Shown piece after piece: positions 23,697 to 33,856 of a stretch of 64,000 nucleotides of DNA (the stretch's first letter is position 1; every line of letters begins with the position of its first letter). The DNA lies in assembly GCA_015709675.1 (NCBI GenBank), contig CP054182.1:1033448-1097447 (forward strand), in the 5' to 3' direction. The DNA comes from Ignavibacteriales bacterium. Lineage in GTDB: Bacteria > Bacteroidota > Ignavibacteria > Ignavibacteriales > Ignavibacteriaceae. Under the pieces are notes generated by a model. That model did no database searches. It was given only the letters and a program-made list of their open reading frames with translations, and was not told the DNA's origin. The position numbers and the translations under genes were made by a program.

Positions 23697-25478
23697 CTAC
23701 ATTTTCGTTATTTCGGACATCTGTTTTCTGTAGTGTGAGAAAAGGGTTGATTTGGAGATAAATCCGTCGTATTTGCCTTCGCGGGTGACGGGGATGTTCC
23801 AGACATTGTGTTTTTCAAACTTGTGAATCGCGTTCTGAACCGGTTCTGATATATCCCAGGTAACAAGCGAACGGGACATCATATCGGTCACAAACAGCGT
23901 GGAATATAAATCCTGATTAAACATGATTTCCCTGATATCATCAAGATAAACAATACCCATCAGTTTGCCGCTCTCATTCACGACCGGGAAGATGTTTCTT
24001 GTTGTGTGGGCAATCACTTCAACCAGTTCACCCAGTGATGCGTCCGGGCTGACCGGAGTAAAATTCCGCTCGATTATTTCCTCAATATTGATATTACTTA
24101 CGGCAGTTACTTCCTTGTTTTCAGGATCAATTACTCCGGCTTCAGCCAGTTTTTTAGTATATATCGAATATTTTTCAAAGTAGCGGATGAAAAAGAATGA
24201 TATGGCCGAGACAATCATAAGCGGAACGATGAGAGCGTATCCGCCGGTGATTTCAGCAATAAGAAAAATTGCCGTTAGCGGTGCCTGTATTACCCCGCTC
24301 AGAATGCCTGCCATGGCCACAGCAGTGAAGTTGACAACGTTCAGCTCAACCAGTCCGGTCAGATTAACCGCGTAGGCAAAAAAGTAACCGGTAACAGCTC
24401 CCGTAAAAAGAGACGGTGCAAAAATGCCGCCATTGCCCCCTGATGCCAGCGTAAGTGAAGTAGCTAAGATTTTTACCGCAATAATACCGGCCAGATAGAT
24501 AAGTATAACTGCCGGGACATATTTCCACTGGTGAAATAAGGAGTTGTCAAACAGGAGAACTGCTTTTTCCGAAAAAAGAAAATTAATAGAATCATATCCC
24601 TCGCCATAAAGGGGAGGGAAGATAAAGATAAGCGCGCCGAGGCTCAGCCCCCCGATTATTGCTTTGCGCCAGTAACTTTTAATTCCGGAGAATTTTTCCT
24701 CCAGGTAGAGCGTGGTGCGGGTCATATATAACGAGATAAGTCCGGTAAAAAGCCCGAGCAGTATATAAAACGGAATCGCCTGAACTTCCCATCCCGAGGT
24801 AATCAGATGGAAGGGCTGTCCTGAATAGAGAATTTTGGAAACAACCGCTGCGGTGGCGGCTGAAATAAGGAGCGGTACAAAGCTTGAAACGGTAACGCCA
24901 AAGAGAAGTGCCTCAACCGCAAAGAGCACTCCCGCAACAGGGGAGTTAAAAATAGCCGCAATACCTGCTGCCGCCCCGCAGGCGAGCATCAGGGTTTTTT
25001 GTTTATAAGAGAGCCGGAAATAATTCCCCACATTCGAACCGATTGCAGCGCCTGTTATAACAATCGGCGCCTCTAGACCAACCGAACCGCCAAAACCAAC
25101 AGTCACTCCGCTGGTGAGAAGATGTGAATAGGTTTTATGCCGCTCGATTTTTGATGCCTTTTTAAAGATGGCAAAAAGGATATTGCCCACTCCTTTATCA
25201 AACACTCCGCCGTGAAAGAATCTGATATATATAGCAGTAAGCAGGATTCCGGCGAGGGGATACAGCAGAAAGAGCCAGTAGCCGTAATCGGATTCCTTCC
25301 GTGAGATCAGGAGCGACTGAATGAAGTGTACGGTTGATTTCAGGACAACAGCCGCAAGCCCGCTTACGATCCCGATGATAATAGCCACAAAAATAACATT
25401 CCGGGCGTCATTTTTTACGATGGCGTGAAGCTGAGTCCGGATATACGCGGCTGAACGGAGGTACCAGGCGGAGAACAT
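23697..25478 (-). CDS. ClC-family chloride channel/antiporter with C-terminal CBS pair
   Basis: 593 residues from ATG 25478 (a TTG at 25496 would add six residues). About ten to twelve membrane helices span 25-440, with ClC selectivity segments: FGGSVGLEAPIVITGAAIGS (the GSxGxEGP-like loop; Glu present), GAVTGYFFAYAV and the late GVIQAPLTAIFLIAEITGGY. The cytoplasmic tail carries two CBS domains (about 475-590: FTPVSPDASLGELVEVIAHT, MMSRSLVTWDISEPVQNAIH), which probably bind adenine nucleotides. The gating Glu suggests H+/Cl- exchange or anion transport. The gene is monocistronic and converges on the four-helix-bundle gene. Confidence 0.92.
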   Translation of the reverse strand: MFSAWYLRSAAYIRTQLHAIVKNDARNVIFVAIIIGIVSGLAAVVLKSTVHFIQSLLISRKESDYGYWLFLLYPLAGILLTAIYIRFFHGGVFDKGVGNILFAIFKKASKIERHKTYSHLLTSGVTVGFGGSVGLEAPIVITGAAIGSNVGNYFRLSYKQKTLMLACGAAAGIAAIFNSPVAGVLFAVEALLFGVTVSSFVPLLISAATAAVVSKILYSGQPFHLITSGWEVQAIPFYILLGLFTGLISLYMTRTTLYLEEKFSGIKSYWRKAIIGGLSLGALIFIFPPLYGEGYDSINFLFSEKAVLLFDNSLFHQWKYVPAVILIYLAGIIAVKILATSLTLASGGNGGIFAPSLFTGAVTGYFFAYAVNLTGLVELNVVNFTAVAMAGILSGVIQAPLTAIFLIAEITGGYALIVPLMIVSAISFFFIRYFEKYSIYTKKLAEAGVIDPENKEVTAVSNINIEEIIERNFTPVSPDASLGELVEVIAHTTRNIFPVVNESGKLMGIVYLDDIREIMFNQDLYSTLFVTDMMSRSLVTWDISEPVQNAIHKFEKHNVWNIPVTREGKYDGFISKSTLFSHYRKQMSEITKM

Positions 25479-25494
25479 ATCAGTTGTATATAAC

Positions 25495-25529
25495 AAAAAA
25501 GCCCCTCACTCAAAAAGCGGGGGCTTTTT
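25495..25529 (-). terminator. Terminator after the aldolase gene
   Basis: AAAAAAGCCCC ... GGGGGCTTTTT, a stem with A and T runs on both sides, 15 bases after the aldolase stop on the minus strand. It lies just before the ClC gene start. Confidence 0.8.
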
Positions 25530-25543
25530 CAGTTTAAGTCATA

Positions 25544-26590
25544 TTATGCTATGGTAACTTCTTTTTCCAGATAGACATCCTGGATAGCATGCAGCAGTGA
25601 AGCACCTTCGTTCATCGGGCGCTGGAAAGCTTTGCGTCCGGAGATAAGGCCCATGCCGCCAGCGCGTTTATTGATAACCGCGGTTTTAACTGCTTCAGCA
25701 AAGTCATTATCGCCTGAAGCGCCGCCGCTGTTGATAAGGCCGGCTTTGCCCATGTAGCAGTTCATTACCTGATAGCGAACCAGATCTATCGGATGATCAG
25801 TTGAAAGTTCGCTGTAAACTTTCTTGTGAGTCTTGCCGAATTTAACCGCGTTATATCCGCCGTTGTTTTCCGCCATCTTCTGTTTGATAATATCCGCACC
25901 GATGGTAACACCGAGGTGGTTTGCCTGACCGGTAAGGTCGGCAGAAACATGGTAATCTTTATCAGCCTTAAATGCATTGTTTCTTGTGTAGCACCAGAGG
26001 ATGGTAGCCATACCGAGATCATGAGCGTAAGCAAAAGCTTCGCTGACTTCCTGAATCTGGCGGGTGCTTTCTTCCGAGCCGAAATAGATGGTGGCGCCTA
26101 TTGCTGCGCAGCCCATATCCCATGCCTGATTGATATTGGCGAACATCACCTGGTCAAATTTATTAGGGTAGGTGAGCAGTTCGTTGTGGTTAATTTTCAG
26201 AACGAAAGGAATCTTGTGGGCATATTTCCGGGCGACCATGCCGAGCACACCGAGTGTGGAAGCGACTGCGTTACAGCCTCCTTCAATAGCGAGTTTTACA
26301 ATGTTTTCGGGGTCAAAATAAATCGGGTTAGGCGCAAAGGATGCTCCTGCTGAGTGCTCAATTCCCTGGTCAACCGGGAGGATTGAAAGATATCCGCTGC
26401 CTGAAAGACGGCCGGTATTATAAAGAAGCTGCAGATTACGCAGAACATTGATGTTACGGTCTGAGGCTGCAAAGACGCGGTCTACAAAATCCGGTCCGGG
26501 CAGGGTCAGGGTTTCTTTTGGGACAATTGCTTTGTGGGAAAGAAGTGCATCGGCTTCAGCGCCGAGGTATTGCTGGATTTTATCTATCAT
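25544..26590 (-). CDS. fbaB: Class I fructose-bisphosphate aldolase (FbaB / DhnA type)
   Basis: 348 residues from ATG 26590, which has CGGAGA about eight bases upstream; a TTG at 26608 is less likely. The sequence matches the bacterial FbaB group across its length: [75 protein letters not shown] and [12 protein letters not shown]. It is a TIM-barrel Schiff-base aldolase that interconverts fructose 1,6-bisphosphate with dihydroxyacetone phosphate and glyceraldehyde 3-phosphate in glycolysis or gluconeogenesis. It stands alone, with its own terminator. Confidence 0.94.
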   Translation of the reverse strand: MIDKIQQYLGAEADALLSHKAIVPKETLTLPGPDFVDRVFAASDRNINVLRNLQLLYNTGRLSGSGYLSILPVDQGIEHSAGASFAPNPIYFDPENIVKLAIEGGCNAVASTLGVLGMVARKYAHKIPFVLKINHNELLTYPNKFDQVMFANINQAWDMGCAAIGATIYFGSEESTRQIQEVSEAFAYAHDLGMATILWCYTRNNAFKADKDYHVSADLTGQANHLGVTIGADIIKQKMAENNGGYNAVKFGKTHKKVYSELSTDHPIDLVRYQVMNCYMGKAGLINSGGASGDNDFAEAVKTAVINKRAGGMGLISGRKAFQRPMNEGASLLHAIQDVYLEKEVTIA

Positions 26591-26608
26591 TATCGGTTCT
26601 CCGTTCAA

Positions 26609-26944
26609 GTTTTCTTATAAACTACATGCCCAAAATAGGGGAAAAATGAGAGACTTCAAAGGAAGTATGAGTTGTGAATTATGAGGTATGAATTCCGGGG
26701 TTCCGGATTGCCCTTACTATGTCCTGGATTCTTAACGCACTAAGGCGGATAAATTTCCAGATATTGGGAGTAATTCATATCACATTCATCTGAAGAAAAA
26801 CCTTTAATGCTTTGGATTGATCAGCCGGCTTTATGATGAGTCAAAAAGTTTTCGGGTGTGTGAATTGGGTCACAGGAGGACAGTTTAAGATTAAACCTCT
26901 CGTATGATATTTTGTCTTAAGCTGATAATCATAAAGGAGAAAAA
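26609..26944. other. Intergenic stretch, no gene seen
   Basis: About 340 bases between the aldolase start and the BNR protein. It contains no convincing ORF or strong repeat. It probably holds the divergent promoters; TAAAGGAGAAAAAATG at the right end is the ribosome site of the next gene. Confidence 0.5.
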
Positions 26945-28495
26945 ATGCAGAAAATTATTGTTGGTTTAATTTTAGTTTTAACATTGGGAGAAATATCTGG
27001 TCAGAATCACGGGATAAACGGAAATTGGTATCAATCACCCAAATCAGTTCCGCCTACTGTGGCGGGTGCAAAAATGGGCGGGGCTGTGGCAAATTCAATG
27101 GTAGTTACAAGAGATGGCGCCGTCATAATTTTTTATAAGGAAAACGGAAAAATTTTTATGGCAGGATCATCAGACAACGGAAATAGCTGGCTGGCGCCCG
27201 CACCCCGCCAGATATCTGTGACCGCCGGTATGCTGCAGACTGGAACAGCATCTGCTGAAAGTGATACATCAGGAAATATTCACATAGTGTGGAAAGCATC
27301 TGAACCTCTGGGGCTTTTTCATAGTATATATTACCCACTAACACAAAACTGGTCTGAGGTCACTTCCATCAACACTCAGATTACAAGCTCGATCGGGTTT
27401 TATCAGATAACTGTTGACAGAAAAAACAGACTGCACGTTATGTGGCAGGATGGTAATCACGAATCAGCAAATGATACTGCTGAAGTTTACTACTCTTGTT
27501 CCATTGATGGCGGCTTAAACTGGAGCACACGATTGCGGCTAAGTTCATTTGACGGAAAACCGGACGCCTTTCCTGTCGCTGATTTTTCAGGCACTGAATC
27601 AGATACATTACTTATACCCTGGAGGGAAAATAGTAAATCTGCTTCGGGGTGGGATGTTTACGGAGCCCGTTCAACAAATGGCGGCGCTAATTGGCAGACG
27701 CAACAACTTTTAGCCGGAGGGCAGGGTAACCAATGGGACCCTAATCTGGTGATTGACAAGTATGGCAGAATGCATCTTTTCTTTCACGTATATCCAAACC
27801 CTAATCCTGCATATACTGCATCGGTGCTCTATATATATTCACTCGACGGAGGGAATACCTGGTCTGAACAGCGTACCATTTCGCAGCCGTTAATAAGAAG
27901 TCACCTTGTTAAAACCGCCTATGATTTTACTAATAACCGTGTCTGGTGTTTCTGGAAGGATGAACGGGATTTTAATTTTTCAACCGGAAATCCGGAAGCA
28001 GATATTATAGGACTCTACACCCAGTTAGCAGGTGATAACCTCTATCTGTCAGAGCCAGAATTTATTTCAGACGGAGATTCAACAGAATATGGATATCACA
28101 ATTTTAAGGCGGGCGATGACGGAATTATGCGGGCTCACTTTTTTTTGATGGTTAACGGAGAAGGTGATTCATTGTACTATACGCAGCGTTCAACAGTTTC
28201 ATCTGCTAAAGAAGCAGATGGTTTAAGCAATAGATTTTTTCTTTTACTTAATAACTACCCCAACCCATTTAATCCGGAAACAACAATTGAGTACTATATT
28301 CCCGAACGAGAAATTGTTACCATTCAGATATATAATTCACTTGGTCAAAAAGTCAGAAATCTTTTACAGGAAGAAAAACCGGCGGGCAGTCACAAAATCC
28401 GATTTAATGCTGAAGCCCTGGCCTCGGGTGTTTATTATGCAAGGATATCAGCGGGAAAACACTTCGGATTTGTAAAGATGTTGTTGCTGAGGTGA
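26945..28495 (+). CDS. BNR/Asp-box repeat (sialidase-like fold) protein, T9SS-exported
   Basis: 516 residues with a strong GGAGA ribosome site. The signal peptide is MQKIIVGLILVLTLGEISGQ. At least four Asp-box motifs (SSDNGNSW, SIDGGLNWS, STNGGANWQ, SLDGGNTWSE) are spaced as in a six-bladed beta-propeller, as in sialidases and other BNR proteins. A T9SS sorting domain (NYPNPFNPETTIEYYIPERE ... GFVKMLLL) ends it. The catalytic residues of true sialidases (Arg triad, Tyr/Glu) cannot be assigned with confidence, so it may be a glycosidase or a binding protein. It is likely secreted or attached to the surface. Confidence 0.85.
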   Translation: MQKIIVGLILVLTLGEISGQNHGINGNWYQSPKSVPPTVAGAKMGGAVANSMVVTRDGAVIIFYKENGKIFMAGSSDNGNSWLAPAPRQISVTAGMLQTGTASAESDTSGNIHIVWKASEPLGLFHSIYYPLTQNWSEVTSINTQITSSIGFYQITVDRKNRLHVMWQDGNHESANDTAEVYYSCSIDGGLNWSTRLRLSSFDGKPDAFPVADFSGTESDTLLIPWRENSKSASGWDVYGARSTNGGANWQTQQLLAGGQGNQWDPNLVIDKYGRMHLFFHVYPNPNPAYTASVLYIYSLDGGNTWSEQRTISQPLIRSHLVKTAYDFTNNRVWCFWKDERDFNFSTGNPEADIIGLYTQLAGDNLYLSEPEFISDGDSTEYGYHNFKAGDDGIMRAHFFLMVNGEGDSLYYTQRSTVSSAKEADGLSNRFFLLLNNYPNPFNPETTIEYYIPEREIVTIQIYNSLGQKVRNLLQEEKPAGSHKIRFNAEALASGVYYARISAGKHFGFVKMLLLR

Positions 28496-28630
28496 TAGAT
28501 TGTTGCTGATTACATCCAGAAAAGAAAGAGTTCCTGTTCGACTGCCCCGTCTTATCAGTTCGCGCAAAGACGCTTAGGCGCAAAGGGTAGACACAGAGTT
28601 TCAGACCGGTTCTTCATTATTAATTCTTCA

Positions 28631-30760
28631 TTACTTCATTAAAACCATCTGTATGGTTTGTTTGAAGCCGCCGCTTACAAGGGAGCAGAAATATACTCCG
28701 GTGGGAAGATTGGATGCGTCAAATGAAACGGTGTGTGAACCGGCTGTCTGCGGTTGGTTTACCAGAACTGCGGTTTGCTGCCCCATACTGTTATATATTC
28801 TCAGGCGTATATATCCGCTTTCAGGAAGCTGATATCTGATGGTGGTTGAAGGGTTAAAAGGATTTGGATAGTTCTGAAATAACCGGAAATCAGAAACCGC
28901 ATCCTGGCTCTCCTCAGCGCCGGTTGCTGCGGTTATGGTAAATGATGCAGGGGAGACCGCACTCAGAGATGAATTCAAGCGGTCAACAATCATCACTTTG
29001 CAGTTATTTGATGGAACAGAGGGAACCTGAAATCTGATAACTCCAAAGACTGCGGGGTAATCATTATTCACCGGAGCCCAGGTAGCTCCATCGTTGGTCG
29101 TAAGGCCAACGGCAACGTCTGAAAATCCGGCGCTTTCCCATGTGATTTCCTGAACACTGCCTGCCGTATATACTTCACCGCCGGCAGGGGAAGTGAGCCG
29201 CAGGAAGACGGGAGTTTCGGTCAGAAGGATATCAGCATAATTGATATTGTATTCTCCGGATGCAATAAAGATTTTGAGAGTATGGTTACCCTGTGTAAGC
29301 GGGATGTTTGGCTTGGAAACGTTGGCCCAGGTCTGCCAGTTACCGGTGAGTGGTACGGTAAGGAGCCCGCTCACGTCAATATCATCTATATATACCCGCA
29401 TGGTGCCTGTTGCCGCGGCTGCGGAAGCGGTACGGAGCGTAAAGGTATAGTTGCCGGCCTCAGCAGCGTAGATGCTGTATTCAAGCCATTCACCTGCTGA
29501 GACCCAGCCGATATTATATCCGCCTCCCGCATCGGTACAATTTTGAATATCCACAGCATCAAGAGCGCGGTAAACACCGCCGGTATTGCCCGCGGTTGCG
29601 TCATAATAAGCAACACCATTGCCCCCGAGATCAAAGTTTTCTGCTTCAATGCGTCCGGGTACTTTTTGGCGGTATCCTCTGAACGAAGCCTGCACACACT
29701 GGTCACCTACTTTAAGCGTTACAGGATCAGTTTCACTGCTTCCGCCGGAGATGGTGGTGGCGACTGCCTTTACCCGGTAGCATCCGGGCTGCACATTTCG
29801 CCAGGGGAGTGTATACGGAGCCACTGATGTTTCACCAATTTTTACTGCATCCTGAAAAAACTCAACTTTGCGGATAGCTGTTGCTGATGTTACATTTGCT
29901 GTGAGATTGATTGTTTCACCCGGAGAAAAGATGGAGCCGTCACCGGGACTGAGCATATTGATAGAGGGAAGCCCGAGAGTATCTTTATATACCCGGACAT
30001 AATCAACCTCCATTGTCTGCGGGAAAACCGTTGATGCATTCGGGTTGCCCGGCCAGTTGCCCCCGACGGCGACATTAAGAATAATAAAGTGATTTTCCTT
30101 AAACTCGCTCAGGAAAGCCGGTGTGATTGACATGGTGCAGTATTTTATGTTGTCTATATACCACTCAATTTTCTGCTGATCCCAGGTTACGGTATATAAA
30201 TGAAACGCATCGGAGAGATTTCCTGCAGGCAGAGTGTAACTGAGGCCGTAGCTTTGGTGGCCGTTGTTATCCCAGTGAGCGGTACCGTGGACGGTGTTAT
30301 CGCGTCCCGGGCCGCCGCCAATCATTTCCATAATGTCAATTTCTCCGCAGGCAGGCCAGCCGACCTGAGAGATGCTTTCTCCCAGCATCCAGAATGCCGG
30401 CCAGATGCCCTGACCATAGGGGAGTTTTATATATGCTTCTATTTTGCCGTATTTGAAAAACCGCTTCCCCTGTGTTTTAAGACGGGCTGAAGTATAGTTT
30501 CTTCCGCCGAAACTTTCCTGCATTGCCTTAATGGTCAGTTTGCCGTTGGAAACAAAAGAATTAACCTCGCGGTCGGTGTAGTATTGCAGTTCGTTATTGC
30601 CCCAGCCTCCTCCGCCGGTCTCGCGGGTCCAGTTGGAAGGGTCAAGCGTAGTGCCTTCGAACTCATCAGACCAGACAAGTTTCCAGCCTTGCGCAAAATT
30701 ATCATAAGGCATTATTAAAATAATAATAGCAAAAAGCATCATCATGCGAATTTTCATCAT
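28631..30760 (-). CDS. GH16 endo-beta-glucanase (laminarinase-like) with Ig, CBM6 and T9SS tail
   Basis: 709 residues. The signal peptide ends near residue 24. The GH16 catalytic domain (about 25-260) has the signature ACGEIDIMEMIGG (nucleophile E140, assisting D142, acid/base E145) and YGQGIWPAFWMLGE. An Ig-like domain (about 270-350), a CBM6 domain (about 365-515, GRIEAENFDLGGNGVAYYD ... GEWLEYSIYA) and another beta domain precede the T9SS sorting domain (NYPNPFNPSTTIRYQLPESG). EIDIME with a beta-bulge Met is typical of beta-1,3(4)-glucanases, so laminarin or lichenan is the likely substrate. It is secreted; the CBM6 probably targets it to beta-glucan. All catalytic residues are present. 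Confidence 0.94.
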   Translation of the reverse strand: MMKIRMMMLFAIIILIMPYDNFAQGWKLVWSDEFEGTTLDPSNWTRETGGGGWGNNELQYYTDREVNSFVSNGKLTIKAMQESFGGRNYTSARLKTQGKRFFKYGKIEAYIKLPYGQGIWPAFWMLGESISQVGWPACGEIDIMEMIGGGPGRDNTVHGTAHWDNNGHQSYGLSYTLPAGNLSDAFHLYTVTWDQQKIEWYIDNIKYCTMSITPAFLSEFKENHFIILNVAVGGNWPGNPNASTVFPQTMEVDYVRVYKDTLGLPSINMLSPGDGSIFSPGETINLTANVTSATAIRKVEFFQDAVKIGETSVAPYTLPWRNVQPGCYRVKAVATTISGGSSETDPVTLKVGDQCVQASFRGYRQKVPGRIEAENFDLGGNGVAYYDATAGNTGGVYRALDAVDIQNCTDAGGGYNIGWVSAGEWLEYSIYAAEAGNYTFTLRTASAAAATGTMRVYIDDIDVSGLLTVPLTGNWQTWANVSKPNIPLTQGNHTLKIFIASGEYNINYADILLTETPVFLRLTSPAGGEVYTAGSVQEITWESAGFSDVAVGLTTNDGATWAPVNNDYPAVFGVIRFQVPSVPSNNCKVMIVDRLNSSLSAVSPASFTITAATGAEESQDAVSDFRLFQNYPNPFNPSTTIRYQLPESGYIRLRIYNSMGQQTAVLVNQPQTAGSHTVSFDASNLPTGVYFCSLVSGGFKQTIQMVLMK

Positions 30761-30827
30761 ATTACCACTCTGTTAATAAATATCTCCTTATTATTGCACT
30801 TTTTATGCCAGAAAATACTTAATTCAG

Positions 30828-31355
30828 ATGCTTTCTTCCATTGAGAAAAAATTGCCCGGCCCAATGAGAAAAACGATTAACTGGCTTTCCAGGTTCCTGG
30901 AGCGTTATCCCAAAGTTAAGGCGCAAATAAGGTATCTCATTCATTTCCCCGGCGGGGCAGGAGAAATGGCGTGGAGCTCTGCCATTGGGGCATTTATTGG
31001 TGTTGCGGTTCCGGAAGGGTTGCAGACGATCACCTCGCTTGGTTCCTCGTATCTTTTCCGGATGAATTTTTTGGTGATAACATTTTTCACTCTGATCACC
31101 AATCCTCTGACCGTTATTCCGATTTATCTGGCATCCTTCAGACTCGGGGAGATAATTACGGAAATGGAAATCACGGCCGGACAGATTGAGCAGCTGTTTC
31201 GTGAACCGGGTATCACTGCCGCGCTTGAACTTGGTACAAACGGTGCGATTATTTTTCTTTCCGGATCAGCGGTGCATGGGTTATTCTGGGGAGGGGTTTG
31301 GTATATATTGATGTTTGCACTTTACCCAAAACTGAAGCGGTTAATGAAAAAATGA
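30828..31355 (+). CDS. DUF2062 membrane protein
   Basis: 175 residues; a second ATG at 30864 (MRKTINWL) is an alternative start. The family pattern is visible: YLIHFPGGAGEMAWSSAIG, FIGVAVPEGLQTIT, and FTLITNPLTVIPIYLASFRL with the conserved NP, followed by two further hydrophobic helices (AIIFLSGSAVHGLFWGGVWY). DUF2062 proteins are inner-membrane proteins of unknown function, often near glycosyltransferases. The gene is divergent from the GH16 gene, with 67 bases between starts. Confidence 0.84.
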   Translation: MLSSIEKKLPGPMRKTINWLSRFLERYPKVKAQIRYLIHFPGGAGEMAWSSAIGAFIGVAVPEGLQTITSLGSSYLFRMNFLVITFFTLITNPLTVIPIYLASFRLGEIITEMEITAGQIEQLFREPGITAALELGTNGAIIFLSGSAVHGLFWGGVWYILMFALYPKLKRLMKK

Positions 31356-31380
31356 AGAATTTGATTATTGCATTAGGATT

Positions 31381-31859
31381 GTAGAGACGATGCAAATGCT
31401 TCCCGGATGCCGCGCCTTGACGTAATTATTGCATTTGCGTCGTCTCAGGGAAGTATGAGTAAAAACGCCTGAAATATATGCAAAATTAACCACGAAATCA
31501 CCTTGTCAAGACTCAGTAATCATAAAACCAGATACCTTTGCGAAACGATGCAATCGAACAACCAGACACCGCGGCGAGACGACGCAATCGCAGGAGTTTT
31601 TTATATATATGGAATTTGTACAAGCGATTGCATCGTCTTTACGAAAAAGGGCGGATTGTATTTGTAAAGACGATGCAAATGCTAACCGGATACCGCGCTT
31701 TGACGTAATTATTGTATTTGCGTCGTCTCAGAAGGATGGTAGTAAAGCCGGACTTATGTAAGCAGTAATGCTATCACTCCGGGTGTGCGGGCGAGACGAC
31801 GCAATCGCAGGAGTTTTGTGTATATAAAGAGTTTGTACAAGCGATTGCATCGTCTTTAC
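31381..31859. repeat. REPIN-like array, two A-B hairpin pairs (locus 1)
   Basis: Hairpin A at 31381-31447 and 31664-31730 has arms GACGATGCAAATGC and GCATTTGCGTCGTC (one arm of the second copy has a T change). Hairpin B at 31576-31642 and 31793-31859 has arms GACGACGCAATCGC and GCGATTGCATCGTC. A and B alternate, giving a composite of about 280 bases present twice. The same array occurs at 55225-55714. The rest of 31356-31985 holds no gene. Confidence 0.82.
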
Positions 31860-31985
31860 AGAACCAACCACCAGATAAATCTGGTGGTTATTGAAGGGTG
31901 TGTTTTTTCATTTTAATAACACCCGGATTTATCAGGGCGTTGGTGCTTGTACATTGATTACTAAATACTAATTCATAACTACTAA

Positions 31986-33698
31986 TTAAAGTAGCCCGCG
32001 TTTTTCCAGACGCATGCGGATAGCGGTGGGGGTGCGGCCAAGGATGCGCGCAATCGCTTCTATCTCGTGATCGTCTTCAAAGAGCTCAATCATCCGGTAT
32101 TCTTCTTCCTCATCCCAGGGCTGGCCGCGGTGCGGGAGCGCGGGATTTTTCTGGCTCTGACGCTGCTGCTGTTTCCGTTCTGAGGGCTCGGGGGGCATTG
32201 GTTTAGCATCCGCACCCTGAAAATCCGGGTGGATTTCACGCGGGATAACAATCTCATTCATGGCGCGGGTAATCCCCACATAAAGGATATTTATCTCTTC
32301 GTTTATGGCGTCAAAATCAGGCGGTGTTTTTTCCAGTTCGGCTTCCTCAAGCTGGCTTTTAATTTTCTTTTCGTTGATGAAGTCTCTTACCAGAGATACT
32401 TTCGGATACTCCAGCCCCTTGCTTTTATGCACTGTTGTATATATCATATCTGCTTTGTGGCGGTTCTCATCGGGGAGACATTTCCCCCGCAATGATTTCA
32501 GATAGCCGGGGAGGTCATCCCGGTATTTTTTTACCACATCCACCAGCGAGGTCAGCAGATAGTCGCCTGTGAGCTTTGCGTATTCTTCAAGTTCGTCGAT
32601 ATCCTTCATCCCCTTGATGAGCTCATCCTTAATGCGGGACTTATCTTCGTTATACAGGTTATATACATCATAAATTGAACCACCTTCTTCATTGCGCAGA
32701 TAACTGTGCATTCCCCCCTCAAAATAGATATTTTTATGGAGGCGTTTTTCGATGACGTTTTCAATAGCGGAAATAAGGAGCATCAGATTAGTGCGGGCTA
32801 TGGTTGCCGCTACTCCGGTGCCCTTCCCCTTGCCGCGCCCCTGTATGGTAACGGGGGAATGACGGTCAATCAGGTTTTTATATTTCAGCGCGCTGATGGC
32901 TATATCGGCAATCTTTTGCGGAAAACGGAAGCTTTGCGTGAGATGAAGCGTTGGGAACTGCGCAAGCTCCATCGAGTTCACAGCATAGCGCCAGCTGTAT
33001 ATCTGCTGATGGGAGTCGCCGACGATTACTTTTGTTCCCCTCTGTTTAAGAAAAACGTCCAGCATGGCCGCGGAAGCATCCTGCCCTTCGTCAAAGAGTA
33101 TATATTCATACGGAAGAGACGGGGCTTCAAGCTGAAACTTTTTCAGATAGAAATCATGCGTAATGTCAATTTCACCAGCATCCATTTTAGCCAGATATGC
33201 GCGTGCATAGCTGATAATTTTGTCGTAATGCTGTTCCACGAATGTGTACTGCTCATCATGACCAATATGTGCCAGGTAATTCAGATCCCGCACTTTCTGA
33301 GCAGAACTGTTGCAGAAATAGGAGGCCAGGGAGAGTGTATGGTATGCTATTGCAAGCATATCTTTGTATGATTTTCCCCCTCTGATGCTGAGCATGCCTA
33401 TCAGGTCCGAAGGACGCGGTATTTCTCCGATTTTGTATCCGTACTTCGGAACTATATGTGAATAAGCCAGTGAATGCGCTGTGGAAACTCGGACATTTTC
33501 CATTCCCATTTTTTCGAAGCGGAGGGTTGCTTCATTTTTTACCGATTTATTAAACGCAAGATAAAGAATACGTTTGCCTGAGGGGCGTGCTTTTGCGTAA
33601 TGGGTGATGGTTGTAGTTTTCCCCGATCCCGCAACGGCATTTATTTTGATATCCCCTTCGGTTTCAATGATATGTTTCTGTTCGTCAGTGAGTTTCAT
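31986..33698 (-). CDS. UvrD-like SF1 helicase with C-terminal Myb-like helix domain
   Basis: 570 residues from ATG 33698. Helicase motifs in order: Q motif and Walker A (LTDEQKHIIETEGDIKINAV, AGSGKTTT), motif Ia (LAFNKSVKNEA), motif II (YILFDEGQDAS), motif III (VIVGDSHQQIYSWR), motif IV (LTQSFRFP), motif V (TVHKSKGLEYPKV) and motif VI (EEINILYVGITRAMNEI). It is closer to the FBH1/UvrD-like group of short SF1 helicases than to full-length UvrD, which is some 150 residues longer. The last 45 residues (WDEEEEYRMIELFEDDHEIE ... RTPTAIRMRLEKRG) look like a Myb/SANT helix domain, a possible DNA-binding addition. It is probably a 3'-5' DNA helicase in repair or defence. Confidence 0.85.
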   Translation of the reverse strand: MKLTDEQKHIIETEGDIKINAVAGSGKTTTITHYAKARPSGKRILYLAFNKSVKNEATLRFEKMGMENVRVSTAHSLAYSHIVPKYGYKIGEIPRPSDLIGMLSIRGGKSYKDMLAIAYHTLSLASYFCNSSAQKVRDLNYLAHIGHDEQYTFVEQHYDKIISYARAYLAKMDAGEIDITHDFYLKKFQLEAPSLPYEYILFDEGQDASAAMLDVFLKQRGTKVIVGDSHQQIYSWRYAVNSMELAQFPTLHLTQSFRFPQKIADIAISALKYKNLIDRHSPVTIQGRGKGKGTGVAATIARTNLMLLISAIENVIEKRLHKNIYFEGGMHSYLRNEEGGSIYDVYNLYNEDKSRIKDELIKGMKDIDELEEYAKLTGDYLLTSLVDVVKKYRDDLPGYLKSLRGKCLPDENRHKADMIYTTVHKSKGLEYPKVSLVRDFINEKKIKSQLEEAELEKTPPDFDAINEEINILYVGITRAMNEIVIPREIHPDFQGADAKPMPPEPSERKQQQRQSQKNPALPHRGQPWDEEEEYRMIELFEDDHEIEAIARILGRTPTAIRMRLEKRGLL

Positions 33699-33856
33699 AA
33701 TTCGCAATAATCTGACTTTCAATTTACAACCAGTGGGCCGAGTTATGAAGGAAGAAGGCGAATTTCAATGTACAATTAATACTGTGCAATGAGAATAGAT
33801 TTTGGAGGGCTTTGGTCTTCTCTGCCCGGGGTATTCATCCCAAATTCCGGAAAAGT

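Noticed and set aside
31381-31859. CRISPR array or tandem gene remnants
   Set aside because: Alternating hairpins of about 67 bases in A-B order are REPIN-like; there is no spacer regularity.
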